Assembly: GCA_947652605.1 (NCBI GenBank)
Contig: OX393579.1
Coordinates: 23,953,674 to 24,017,673, forward strand
Reading direction: 5' to 3'
Length of the DNA: 64,000 bases
From: Elmis aenea
Lineage: Eukaryota > Arthropoda > Insecta > Coleoptera > Elmidae
Shown here: positions 46,741 through 57,841 of the stretch, piece by piece
How positions within the stretch are numbered: position 1 is the first letter of the stretch
Layout: the number at the start of each line of letters is the position of its first letter
Made by a program: the position numbers and the translations under genes
Notes under the pieces: generated by a model
The model's input: only the letters and a program-made list of their open reading frames with translations
Databases searched by the model: none
What the model was told of the DNA's origin: nothing

Positions 46741-48289
46741 TTTATTGAAAAACTGTACAAGCTACTTAAAATAAAATAGTGTAGTAATTATTTTATTTAC
46801 CTTTAAACGATTGCTTAATAGATTTTTATGTTTATTTAATCGTCAAAAATGCCGTTAACAAGTGCACTTATTTATTAAAGTAGGATCATCTAATCTAGAT
46901 TAAATGGTAAGACACTATACATCATTATTGGTAGAAATCTCTAACATTGGTTTAACAAAAGACACATAAAAACGTTTTACGCGCTTGTGCAGTTTAATTT
47001 TTTTACAGTTTAATTACTGATTTAGACCTGCGTACTACATAAAAATGTCCAATTACTTCGATCGTCCACTTAAATATAGAGTAAGAGCAATGAGTACTTT
47101 TGTAACAATACACGAATATACCTTGTCCCAGTATATCCTACATATATACATGTGGATGTCGTATTCGTGTTTGGACTAATGAGTATGATTGAAAACAAGC
47201 TCGGATTATTGTGGATTACTTGACTATTGGTTGTTAAAGCCAAGCACGAACTGAAACAACAAGATTTTCCTTAAACCTGACTTTTATACAAACGTCTTCG
47301 AACTCCTCCGTTTCAAATGATTATACTTTAATAATTTTGTCTTTAATACTTAGCATTAACAGTGATAAGAGATTCTTATCTTAAGTGTACTTTATATAAT
47401 GTTGTCTTGTAGAATTTTGGTGGGAAATTGGTTGAGCTATAATCCGAAAGTAACCCGTCTTAATTTTAACCCAAGCTCTGCTGCTTTTTTTATTCTCTTC
47501 CAGAGCTTTTAATACATCGACTAAATGTTCTTTACGATGAAAACGTGTATAACCTCTTTACCTACACTTTTTTGTATCGGCTTCAATTTGGCGAACGAAA
47601 TCGTGCTTATTGTTTTTATGAAGGTAAAATTTAGTTCAAGACGTAGTTGTTAGACCATGTCACATTATTAATTTTAGGTAAATGAACATTCGTCATTTGT
47701 TATGACAATAATTGTCTGATAATATTTACCTCATCATTAGTATGTGTCGCTATTAATTTATTTTCTAATTGTGGCGTCGTCAATTGTTCGTAGCGGGGAA
47801 GTTCCATTATATGAGTTTGCTATTAACCAGGCTAACCAAAATTCCCACAAATGAAGTTTCTAAAATTTAAACGGTCTATAATCTTGACAAGCAATAATTC
47901 TAAAAAACAACTATACCACCACATTGAACTCGTAGATTTTTACTTTTGGAATTTTAGCTTACTGAGATTTGGATTTGCACTTGTTTTGGCTGTATGAATA
48001 TGTATAGAGTGACACGCGGACACGGGAAATTTTATAAACTCTGTTGTAATGCTACTTGAAATAATTTTAATTTTGTTATAAACATTGCTATCGGCAGGCT
48101 AAAACTACGTCTTAGATGAATGAACACGTAAAAGTCATTTTAAAAAAAATAACATTCTGTAAATGGATCACCTTTTCTGTGTAAACATTCCTGCATTTGC
48201 AAACGCAGGCTCCCCATATCTCGCTGCAAAATCTTAACGGAGATTGCGTCAATCTAATCAAGAATCCTTGTGTTCAATTTATCAGTGTT
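46741..48289. other. intronic AT-rich stretch
   Basis: Mostly featureless. At 48006-48030, TATAGAGTGACACGCGGACA may be a worn left end of the mariner-type element whose transposase fragment follows. Confidence 0.35.
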
Positions 48290-48560
48290 GTAAGGACAAT
48301 GAGTAAATACTAGACGTTTTAAAAATCTCTATAAAAAAAATAAATCACAATATGAAAGATCTGGTGATCTCGCTGGATATAAAATATCTCCACCTGTGGA
48401 AATAATGCGGTTTTTAATTAAATTAATAGGTTTTAATTCTTGCACTGTTTGAATCTTGTGTGGATTCAAGTTTAAATTCTTTATCAATATTCTATCCAAA
48501 GTACGGCGGAATAATCCTAGTAACACGGAATGTCGCCTTGCAGAAGGTTTTGGAGCATGA
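48290..48560 (-). pseudogene. mariner/Tc1-type transposase fragment with internal deletion
   Basis: On the minus strand, ARRHSVLLGLFRRTLDRIL then NLNPHKIQTVQELKP match the helix-turn-helix/linker region (..LHPYKIQLVQELKP..) seen in insect IS630/mariner-type transposases. GGDILYPARSPDLSYCDLFF follows almost directly and corresponds to the much later WPARSPDLTPCDFFLWG block holding the third catalytic acid. Several hundred bases of coding are therefore deleted between them. Frame breaks occur on both sides. Confidence 0.72.
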
Positions 48561-49055
48561 TAGCGGCTTGGACTGCATCTACAGTCTTTGGCGTTCGAAT
48601 GGCATTTTTTTTAGTACAATACAATGTTTCTTACTTGGTGCTGAACCTATTGTTTCAACATTGTTAATCCAAATCTTTATAGCGCGAGCTGACGGAACCG
48701 AATCATGGCGATGAAGTTATAAGTGACGCCGAAATTATCGTATTGGAGCTTCTACACAATCATTGTTTTTATAAAATGATTTTATTGCAAAACGCACCAC
48801 CAATACATGCCTATTAAATGACATAGTTTGGGATTAGATTTGGCTATATTACAATCTTGTCATTTTAAACTATGATTTTGAAATGAACAAATCATTTCAT
48901 TATCTCCCGTTACCACACGCACCTAACATATTCAATTGTTCATATATATAAAAATGAATGTATGTATGTATGTATGTTTGTATGGATGTTTGTCCTTTAT
49001 GCATTCCTATACCATTCATCCGATCCTGACCAAATTTGGCACAGACAATCTATAG

Positions 49056-49320
49056 CAGTGGTTCTTAACCTTTTAGTAGTCGCGGCCCCCTTAATATCCT
49101 AAAATATTTTCGCGGCCCCCTAGTTTGTAGTAACAAAAATATGACGATTTATTTAAGAAGATATCTCTCCGATGGTTCGAGTAAAATAAGGAGCAAAAAA
49201 TATTTTTTTAAAGATTTCAATATTTTAAAAAGTAAAAACGTTTAATAGATTTTTCGCGGGCCCCCTTAAAATCTTTCACGGCCCCCCAGGGGGCCGCGGC
49301 CCCCCGGTTAAGAATCGCTG
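49056..49320. mobile_element. hAT MITE with GCGGCCCCC-rich ends
   Basis: The ends CAGTGGTTCTTAACC and GGTTAAGAATCGCTG are flanked by a perfect 8-bp duplication, ATCTATAG (49048-49055 and 49321-49328). Subterminal CGCGGCCCCC words occur at both ends. It is 265 bp, with no gene, and is nested in the Helitron-like element. Confidence 0.95.
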
Positions 49321-49361
49321 ATCTATAGGACCATGGGAAGAAGATAGGCTATATAAGAATT

Positions 49362-49500
49362 CCCAGAAGTTCCAAAAATTCCCAAAAGAACCAAAATTCC
49401 CAAAAGATCCAAATATCACAAAAGGTTCAAAATTCTCAATAGATACAAAAATTCTCAATAGATACAAAAATTCCCAAAAGATCCAAAATTCTCAAAAGGT
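49362..49500. repeat. minisatellite of the Helitron-like element
   Basis: About eight units of 16-18 bases of the form AAAATTCCCAAAAGATCC, varying to AAAATTCTCAATAGATAC. Minisatellites are common inside non-autonomous Helentrons. It produces the repeated FGSFGNF residues of a spurious frame on the minus strand. Confidence 0.8.
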
Positions 49501-49589
49501 CAAAAACGTCCACCGGGCGCGAGCGCGAAGCGCGAGTAGTCTGTGATTGATAAAAAAAATCACCGAGCGAAGCCGGGTCACTACGCTAG

Positions 49590-51470
49590 TATGATATAAA
49601 GTGAAGACATCTTGTTTTTAATTGTTCTTTCTTTACTTACCACTTATTCCACAGTACGGTTCTTTTATTATGCTCCAAATTTTGCCTTAAATTTAATGCT
49701 ATTACTAGATAATTGTGCAATTCTAATAAATCGAGAAAATCCCTTAGATAAAGAAATCGGAAGCTATGCAATGCGAATTTTAGTTCATTTTAAACACAAA
49801 TTACTTCCAAATGCACTTGTAACGACATAATGACAATCGCACTTGACATTTGATGTATTTTATTGCCTGGTAGTTATACATATTTATTAGACTTGTAGTT
49901 TTTGGTGTTGTCCATACTGCGGTAAAGTAAGATAACGCTTAGGGAATATTCAGAACGCTCGTTTTAAAAAATCGTCTAGTTTAAGTTTTATACTGTAGTT
50001 TTTTTTATAGAAGGGAAGCGTTTTGTAAACATAGCGAAATTATTTTTTTAAGAAATTGCTCTGAAACTATAAAACTGTATATTTATAATTTTTGTTATGC
50101 TAAAAACGTTAAAAACCGCATTATTGAAATATACATTGCCTATAAATATTAGCAAAAACAGCATTCATAAATGAACGCATTTTTCATGACTAACGAATCT
50201 GATGTTTATTTTTTTGTTATTATAATAAAAACTTTTTGGTTTAAAATAAAGCAACAAAGTTCACAACTTACTTTGTGCAATAAGCTATAGCGACAGTATG
50301 GTCACATTTAATTTTTATCGTAGCACTTGAAATAAATAGTTATGTAATTAAAAGAGAGAAGAGAGATGCGTCTAGCTCCATTTAACTTCTTAATTGTTTC
50401 TCGGACATTTTTGAATGAGATTTCGCATTAGGAATGCAATATTTACTTATTAAACATTTAAAAAAATTGTAAAATTACAACTTTTAGTCTTGTTTCTCAT
50501 AAGTAATGACGCTCAATTGTTATTCGTTTTTAAAAAGCAATTAAGCAAAACGTTCTATATAAAATTTTACCACACACATGATCATTCATGGATGCAAACC
50601 ATGCCTAACGTAAATTGCTGCTTTATTGCCGCTGTTTGTCCACAGATTATATTTTGTACAAATAAACATATTATTTGCAAAATATCCACTTTTATCTTCA
50701 TTAATGAGCTACGGTTAATGGTACATATATAAAGTTTTAGTCAGACAATTCACGCATAATTCTGTAACTTCTTGTTGACATTATCGTCATCGCAAATGTA
50801 AGAAGTTGCATATCGTATGTAGATCATGTTAAATTATTTTTTTTTAATTAAAAGTGTAAATAGGTTTGAACTCCATGCTTCTGGGCCAATTCGTATCAAT
50901 TGTCAAAACTTCAGAATTTTCCTTATTTAAAAAAAAAAATGTTTTGCGTCCGTATTCTAAGGTTGTTATTTCTCCATTGTCGTTTCTTCTGTCTTCCGTA
51001 AGTTCTTATCATATCAGTCCTGTTCCAGGGATTTAGCTGACGTTCTGGCCGGTGTAGTATTTGTGGTATTTCTAACCTTAAATAGATTGCTAACCTGACT
51101 CAAGAATGTCTTTCCTCTTTTCTCAATTGAACTTAAAACTGTCTATAGTGAAGCTCGAAGAAATAGGCAGGCAATGTCTAAAAAACGTAAAAGTGGAAGA
51201 CTTATCTTCTACTTATTCGTCTTGCAGCAGTACTTTTCAGTTTACGCTGACAAGAGTTATATGCACTTGATCTGCGGATTTACATCTTTTAAAATTTTTA
51301 AACCATTTACTTCTTTTAATGCCGATTTCAACAAAACATTGGCCTAATATTAAATTAATATAGCCATAACAATTTATTGAACAGCGGAGTTTTAAACCAA
51401 TACTGAAAATAATCAGTGAACGGCTCTCTTAACAACCTAATAAAGTAGAAGTATAATAATAGTTGTTTTA
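49590..51470. other. intronic AT-rich stretch
   Basis: No gene or element recognised. The open frames at 49612 and 50490 have no motif. Confidence 0.35.
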
Positions 51471-51478
51471 GTATAAAC

Positions 51479-52864
51479 CAGGGATGGGGAGTCGGAGAAG
51501 TTGAAGCTTTTTTGAGAAGTCGGGAATCGGAAAAACTACCGACTCCCGGCTCTTTTTTGATTTAGTTTTTTTCAAGGATGAGAACAAAATTTTAAACGAA
51601 AACAAAATAACGATGTCAATTGATTTTTTTTTTTAACGGAAATGGGAACGATTAAAGTTACACAAACTTGTTTCGTCTGTAAAGTCTAATTTTTATCTGC
51701 AAAAATTATTTGATTGGATAAGGTTTATAGACAGCGCAAGAATACAAAACGCATGGTTCGTGTGATACACGGCAGGGCCAACCAAATCCTGTTGACTTTT
51801 GAAATTTTCAAAAGCCGATAGTGCCTTAATTTTGAAGAATTTAAAATCAAGGTATGTAGAAATATGGTTCTAATGTTAAAAATTTTCTTATGAGAAATTT
51901 TGTTTTGTTTAATTTACCCTATTAAATAAGAAGTTGATAGATACAAAGTCGATGTAAACGAGAGGTGTTTTGCAGACAAGTTTTATAAATTGGCACGCAT
52001 TTGCGCAGTAGTGGAGGCTAACTTGTCCATAGTATTTTTATATTATTTGCCATTCATAAGATTACCGAAAATGTGCCGTATATTGAGCTCATTTGCTGAA
52101 TTTAGCGTATCATACGCAAGTACAAAAAATACATCGTTTTTTATTTCGAAAATTAACCGCATCTGTCGGGTTTCTGTCAAATTTAAGTGTGAAAATGGAG
52201 CGAAATTGAAGGTGTTTTATTTTATTTATTGCTTACCTATTATTTTTATTATTCTTTACGTTTTTGCCAAATGTTTCACAACACAAAATGTTGAAAAGTT
52301 ATGTTGCTTATTATATTTTACCAGAAAAAACTGGATTAAATCAAGCATACGTATCATACGCCAGATTTTAAGGGAAATATGAGCAGAAATGTGATTCATT
52401 AAAATATTTTTCACATTAAAGTTTGCATTATTATTATAAATTTATAATAAGTTCATCTTTTACATTTAACACTCCTAGTGTACGATTACATTATTATATT
52501 ACCTACTTCCAGTGAAATACCAAATACAATGAAGGGTGCTTACAACGCGGTTCGGATACAACCTCGCTAACCCGCGTTATATGATAACCGCGGTATAACC
52601 AAATTGTTGAAATTTTTTTGTTAATATTTAATAAAACTTAGTTTTTCAATTTTTTTCATTATTTAGAAAAATAAGAAAATAATTTTTGTTCACCATTATA
52701 AAACACACTTATAGGAAGGGAAAAAAACGTCTTTCGCTGTAGTAAATATATTCTAATAACTTTTTTTTTTTAATGAAAGGAGTCGATAGTCGGAGTCGGT
52801 ATTAAAAAATATCGACTCAGGAGTCTCGGGAGTCGGTTATTTTTCTGCCGACTCCCCATCCCTG
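51479..52864. mobile_element. hAT element with AGTCGG-rich ends, no transposase
   Basis: The ends CAGGGATGGGGAGTCGG and CCGACTCCCCATCCCTG are perfect inverses. A perfect 8-bp duplication, GTATAAAC, flanks it (51471-51478 and 52865-52872). GTCGG/CCGAC words cluster at both ends. The 130-codon open frame at 51990-52382 has a hydrophobic stretch but no known motif. A small hairpin (GCGGTT..AACCGC) lies near 52546-52596. The 1386-bp size suggests a deletion derivative or further nested material. Confidence 0.92.
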
Positions 52865-52872
52865 GTATAAAC

Positions 52873-53939
52873 AATTGTTATAAAACGTCAGTTTTAATTA
52901 ATTATTCTTGTTTTTGTGCATGACAAAAGAAAAAATTCTTCGTTGATTAAAAACATTTGCCAAATGAATATTTTTTAAGGTATCCTCATTATTTTCTTTA
53001 AACGAAACTTCAAACGTCTTAAATTTCGACCGCGCTTTGTGAAACTGATCTCCACGCCGCGCCGCCTTTAGCGGTTGCCTTTTGTGTATTGTATTAACCT
53101 AATATTTAACTTTTTATGTTGAAAAAGTATCATTAAAAGTTTTAGTGACAAAACGTGCAGCAACTAACTGTAACTGAAGAATGTAATAAAGTCACTTTAC
53201 GCAAGACATTAATTCTCAATTTAGCGGCGTCTGTTTGCGTAGTTTCGTGTAGCCTTACTTCCATCCAATTTAACTTCTAGATAATGCCACAAGTGCTTTT
53301 GCGTATTTTGTACTTCATTTTATTGTACGTGAGTTGAAAACTGCAAATTATCTACTAAGGCGTTTATTGATATCGGTACCAAGATAAAATTTTAATTTTC
53401 TAAAAGTAAGTCCCTGATAAAACCATTATTTGCCAGACAAGTACTTCGTATAATTGACTGACTCTAGTAATAATAGCAGTTTTACAAACTAATCGAATAA
53501 AAATTCTCTGTTCGTATTCTTGATTCGATGTGGATGTATTCATTTGTACTCTTCTTGGTAGTTTTGTAAAGGTACAGATATTTTAATCTTTCTAATAGTC
53601 CAGGTGAAGGCCTGAATTTTAAAGTGCGATTTTTGTTGATTTCAGTGTAAATGTATTCGCTCTTGTCGATTAGCAAACTGCTCCCATGTCTGTGTAGAAC
53701 GTTCGTGCAACATCCCCAGTATTATGTGATTGCCCTTCTATATGCATCGAGTCCACCGGGGAAATGTGGCACGCGTTTTTGTAGCGGTAAAATGTATTAA
53801 AAATCGCATTTATTTTAACCTTTTATAGAGAAAACGGTCGATACGGATATACGAAGAAAGTTTTTTAACAACTTAATAGCAGTAAAGCTAGCGGGTTGAA
53901 TTGTTTTAAAAATATGCCGTTTGCGTTTAATAGGTATTA
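52873..53939. other. intronic stretch
   Basis: The GC-richer spots at 53025-53090 and 53690-53790 have no frame or motif recognised. Confidence 0.35.
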
Positions 53940-53947
53940 CGACTCAT

Positions 53948-54331
53948 CAGTGGCGTACGCAGAAAAATATTTCAGGGAGGGATATTGTTTTAATTTGCAA
54001 AAATAATACTGACTAATTTTAAACGGGGCATGGTAATGGTGCAATTAGAAAATGATATCTAGAGACTAGATACAAAAAGTGAGTCGTAAGAAAGAGTCGT
54101 CTAGGGGGCAGCAGCTCCCCGGGTAATAGCGCCATTGACATTTTTTATAATTTTCAAGGTCAAACATACCCAAAAATAGCCTTTATGAGTCAAATATACA
54201 AACAATATATTTTATATTTATGAAAAAGCAGTCTGTCGCGCAATTTTAAAATGCGGAAATTATAATTTTAGTTCTTTACAAACTTTCGAGCGGAATTTAT
54301 TCTCCTAATTCCCCCCTTGCGTACGCCACTG
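53948..54331. mobile_element. hAT MITE (CAGTGGCGTACGCA family), uninterrupted copy
   Basis: The ends are CAGTGGCGTACGCA and TGCGTACGCCACTG. The flanks CGACTCAT (53940-53947) and CAACTCAT (54332-54339) form an 8-bp duplication with one mismatch. It serves as the empty-site reference for the LINE-interrupted copy at 36426-38597. Confidence 0.9.
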
Positions 54332-54339
54332 CAACTCAT

Positions 54340-54616
54340 GTGCATGTTCAAATTTATTTTTTAACGTTAATTTTTTTGGCGTAATTAGCGAGGCTATGCC
54401 ATTGTGCTATGCGCATCAAAACGTCAGTTGAAAGCGACTATTTATGATGATTTTTGGCCATCAGTTGTACCAACCATATTAACCAGCTACAGTGTCATCT
54501 TAATTATCAAAAAATTAAAAAAAATGGAAAGAAGGGAAGTACGCCCGAGACAAATTAAAAGAAACAAAAAAAAAAGTATCCATGTGTATCATTATTTATT
54601 TTATATTATTCAGACG
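54340..54616. other. probable LINE 3' tail and flank
   Basis: The A/T-rich minus-strand text next to the foldback (TGAATAATATAAAATAAATA) is probably the 3' tail of the LINE relic at 55850-56515, from which it is separated by the foldback insertion. Confidence 0.4.
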
Positions 54617-54618
54617 TA

Positions 54619-55843
54619 CAGGGTGGTCCAAATTCGATGGGATTGCATGGGTATCTCGGTTAATATTTAAGATAGAGAAACGGTTAAATTACCAAAAATG
54701 TGCAGTTTTTTGAGACAAACTCAGAACCGTTTTCAAAAATATTCTATCATTTCCGGTTTTCGAGTTATCGAATAAAAAGTGTTTTTTTGACATATTAATA
54801 ATGTGTCATATCTCCGTTATTGTTGTAAATATCAAAAATATTTATTAAGACTATTTTTGGATATTTTTATGTTTAATTTGATTATACTAAAAAAAAAATG
54901 TTTATGCTCGCCGTTAAAAAGTTATGACACAAACTTGCCTTTTTTTAAATGGAAACGATAGTTGGCTATGACCTATTTAAATTCCTCATTTTTTTCTCAT
55001 TTCAAATATATAAGGGTTGATGTATTTATTTTCAACAATACGCAAGTTATGAAGGTTTTTTAGTTTTTTTTTAAAAGAAAATCATAGTAGGCTGTGAAAA
55101 CAAAAAATAAACAAGGTGTAAAACCTTATAAAACTCATGTGGTACAAGTTACCAAGGTTTTTTAATTTGTTATTGAGATAAATACGAAATTTTTTGAACA
55201 TAAGATAAACAACAATATCCTACATTACTGCTGATACCGACTATATCGTTGTTTTCTTATTTTCAAATATTTACAATGTTTATCTCCACAACAAATTAAA
55301 AAACCTTGGTAACTTGTACCACATGAGTTTTGTAAGGTTTTTACACCTTGTTTGGTTTTTGTTTTCATAGCCTACTATGATTTTCTTAAAAAAAAAACTA
55401 AAAAACCTTCATAACTTGCGTATTATTAAAAATAAATACATCGACCCTTATATATTTGGAATGAGAAAAAAATGAGGAATTTAAATAGGTCATAGCTAAC
55501 TATCGTTTCCATTTAAAAAAAGGTAAGTTTGTGTCATAACTTTTTAACGGCGAGCGTAAATTTTTTTTTTTTAGTATAATCAAATTAAACATAAAAATAT
55601 CCAAAAATAGTCTTAATAAATATTTTTGATATTTACAACAATAACGGAGATATGACACATTATTAATATGACAAAAAAAACACTTTTTATTCGATAACTC
55701 GAAAACCGGAAATGATAGAATATTTTTGAAAACGGTTCTGAGTTTGTCTCAAAAAACTGCACATTTTTGGTAATTTAACCGTTTCTCTATCTTAAATATT
55801 AACCGAGATACCCATGCAATCCCATCGAATTTGGACCACCCTG
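54619..55843. mobile_element. near-perfect 1.2-kb palindrome, TA-flanked foldback (GGTGGTCC family)
   Basis: It begins TA|CAGGGTGGTCCAAATTCG and ends CGAATTTGGACCACCCTG|TA. The two arms of about 600 bases stay highly similar from tip to centre (near 55230), for example GCAGTTTTTTGAGACAAACT at 54702 against its inverse at 55740, and AACAAATTAAAAAACCTTGG against its inverse near 55150. TA duplication and tips indicate a mariner-type MITE. No transposase. It is the best preserved foldback of the window. Confidence 0.92.
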
Positions 55844-55849
55844 TACGTC

Positions 55850-56515
55850 CCTCTACCGTCCGGTAGGACTGCTGAGTTGTGTTATGCTGACTTTCTTCTA
55901 CGTCTTTCTGTCTTTTGCTAACTTTTTTATCTCTTCCCATTTGATTTTTCTATACCTTGCCGCTTTCTTGACTTCGTTTTGTCAGCTTGTTTTCGGTCTG
56001 CCTCTTTTATTTTTTCCTGTGGTCTTGCTTCATAGACTTTTCTGGTTAACCTTTCTTCTTTCTTACTATAAATGTGTCCCAACCATCCTAGCTATCTTTC
56101 TTGTATTTTAGTTTAACTGATTTTAGTTTTAGTTCTCTATATCCTTCATTTCTGATTTGATCTTTTTTTGTTTTTTCTTGAATTTTTTAGAGAGTCCATT
56201 TCTGCTGCTTTCAGATTATTTCTGATTCCATGTCGTCTGCAAACATTAGCTCCTTTATGTTGATTTTTTCCATTTTTCAGTTGCCTAGGTAGAACGGTCT
56301 TTTTTTTTGTTTTACTTCTTTAAGTACCCCATCTATAACTACAGAGAATAATCGTGGACTGAGCACGCATCCTTGTTTTAAGCCCTCTTTTGTTTCAAAT
56401 TCAGCAGATTCTTCATTCTGTGTTCTTACAATATTTAACGTTTGTTCATCCCTTTATATGAAAATTAAATATCCAAACTAATTTTACTTATAAAGTTTCT
56501 GAAGGTCAGACAATA
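55850..56515 (-). pseudogene. second LINE reverse transcriptase relic (RTE-like)
   Basis: On the minus strand from about 56440: NEESAEFETKEGLKQGCVLS then PRLFSVVIDGVLK, followed by KINIKELMFADDM with an intact FADD. After deletions come RWLGH-like LGWLGHIYSKKEERLTRKVY, EARPQ and a KKAARYRKIKWEEIKKL-like stretch in shifting frames. The order and tail agree with the RTE-like LINE at 36544, but the sequence differs. Frameshifts, stops and deletions show it is dead. The 54619-55843 foldback sits at its 3' end. Confidence 0.72.
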
Positions 56516-57299
56516 TACTTTTTGTATGGTAAGGAGGGCTCATTTTTTTTTTGTAAATTATTAAATAATTCAAATCTGTAAGCTGCTAAATGACGATATA
56601 CTACAGTATTAGCGTAATTTCTTTAGTATCTCTTCCGGTCTGTAAGTTTTTCAGTTATCTATGTATTTGTCCACCAATACATATCCAAACGAATCAAAAA
56701 TCTCATACACAATTGATCCCAAAAAGCAGAACCGGATCAAGACAATCTGATGCTATAAGCACAGGGTCGCACCGAAGCCCCAATACCCCAAGTTTTACCC
56801 TTCTTAAACTTTTTTGACCTAAAAATAAAGACCGCTTCACAATTTGTTGAGCAAAAAATTCTCTTGTGCTCCTTTTCGCCTTGGTACCCTAAGCACGTGA
56901 TAGTATTGCTTAATAGTTAATCTAGCCTTACCAGAAGTCATCATTTATTTAAAATGTTGGCTCTTGGGACCCTTGATTTTTTCTGCTATTCACTTTTCTT
57001 TGAGCGTTGTAACTCAGGGGGCCTAGAAAACTTTTTATATGCATGAATTTTTTTACCAGAATCAAGAAGAGAAGTTTGCTATGCAATTAACAATAAAAAG
57101 TTGACTATTGCTAGGCTGCCATACATACTAGAAATAATATAAAAATTATCTTGTGTTGAATTTTGAGCATATTCCAAAAATTTGAGATTCATTGTAGTTT
57201 TTTTATAACAAAACTTTAAAGGGTTGTACATGCAAACTAAACGTGTTTTATTAGTTTAATTAAAAAATTACGTATCCCTTTTCTTAAAATAGTCTCTTC
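56516..57299. other. intronic AT-rich stretch
   Basis: No recognised element. The open frame at 56590-56817 has no motif. It may include eroded LINE sequence upstream of the relic. Confidence 0.35.
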
Positions 57300-57303
57300 T
57301 TAA

Positions 57304-57837
57304 CCTTCGAGCGAGCGCGCAGTGATAAAATTTATACCTTTTTAAGATTTTTGGCGATAACTTTTTTTTTAGAGTTCCCGGCGCTGTCTAACCCAAAGGT
57401 ATTCCTAAAACAATGTTTTTGCTATATATAATAATAATAATAATAATAATATTAATAATAATAATTTATTAGTCTTTGAGAATACTTTTGATTTTATTAT
57501 TTTGTTTTTATTCTTATGTTTATGAATTTATGTTATGTTACAATTGAATTTGGAATATATTTTGATTATTTTTGCAAATAAAACTACGTATCTATTACAT
57601 AGACAACTGAAATTTTTATTTTTGCACAATCAAAAGAATATAAAATTACATAAAAAAATGAATGCCCCAATGACCTAGGTATGCCACAACTATTCAACAA
57701 TAAATAATAAACAAAAATATGGCCCACGGAACCGTCAAAATATTTTAAATCAGCAAAATACATACAAATAACGCACGAGATAAAATTTATCCTGCGCGCC
57801 TGCTGATGTTATAATTTTAGGCGCGCCCGCTCGAAGG
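57304..57837. mobile_element. piggyBac-like MITE, TTAA-flanked
   Basis: The left end is TTAA|CCTTCGAGCGAGCGCGC and the right end GCGCGCCCGCTCGAAGG|TTAA, with TTAA at 57300-57303 and 57838-57841. Inner GATAAAATTTAT occurs near both ends in inverted positions. TTAA duplication and CCYT-type tips fit piggyBac. It is 534 bp with no transposase and contains an ATA microsatellite. Confidence 0.85.
57424..57472. repeat. (ATA)n microsatellite
   Basis: About fourteen imperfect ATA/ATT triplets inside the piggyBac-like MITE. Confidence 0.9.
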
Positions 57838-57841
57838 TTAA

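Larger units (their letters stand above)
48941..49589. mobile_element. non-autonomous Helitron-like element (Helentron type)
   Basis: It begins with CATATATATAAAAATGAATG and a TGTA microsatellite, then TTTGTCCTTTATGCATTCCT and CCGATCCTGACCAAATTTGG. It ends with GAGCGAAGCCGGGTCACTAC then GCTAG|T. This beginning, the CGAGCGAAGCCGGG hairpin text and the terminal CTAG are typical of insect Helitron-like elements, which make no target duplication. Inside lie a minisatellite (49362-49500) and a hAT MITE (49056-49320). No Rep or helicase is seen. Confidence 0.65.

Noticed and set aside
51990..52382. 130-codon open frame with a hydrophobic stretch inside a hAT element
   Set aside because: Composition follows the AT-rich DNA and no transposase or membrane-protein family is recognised.
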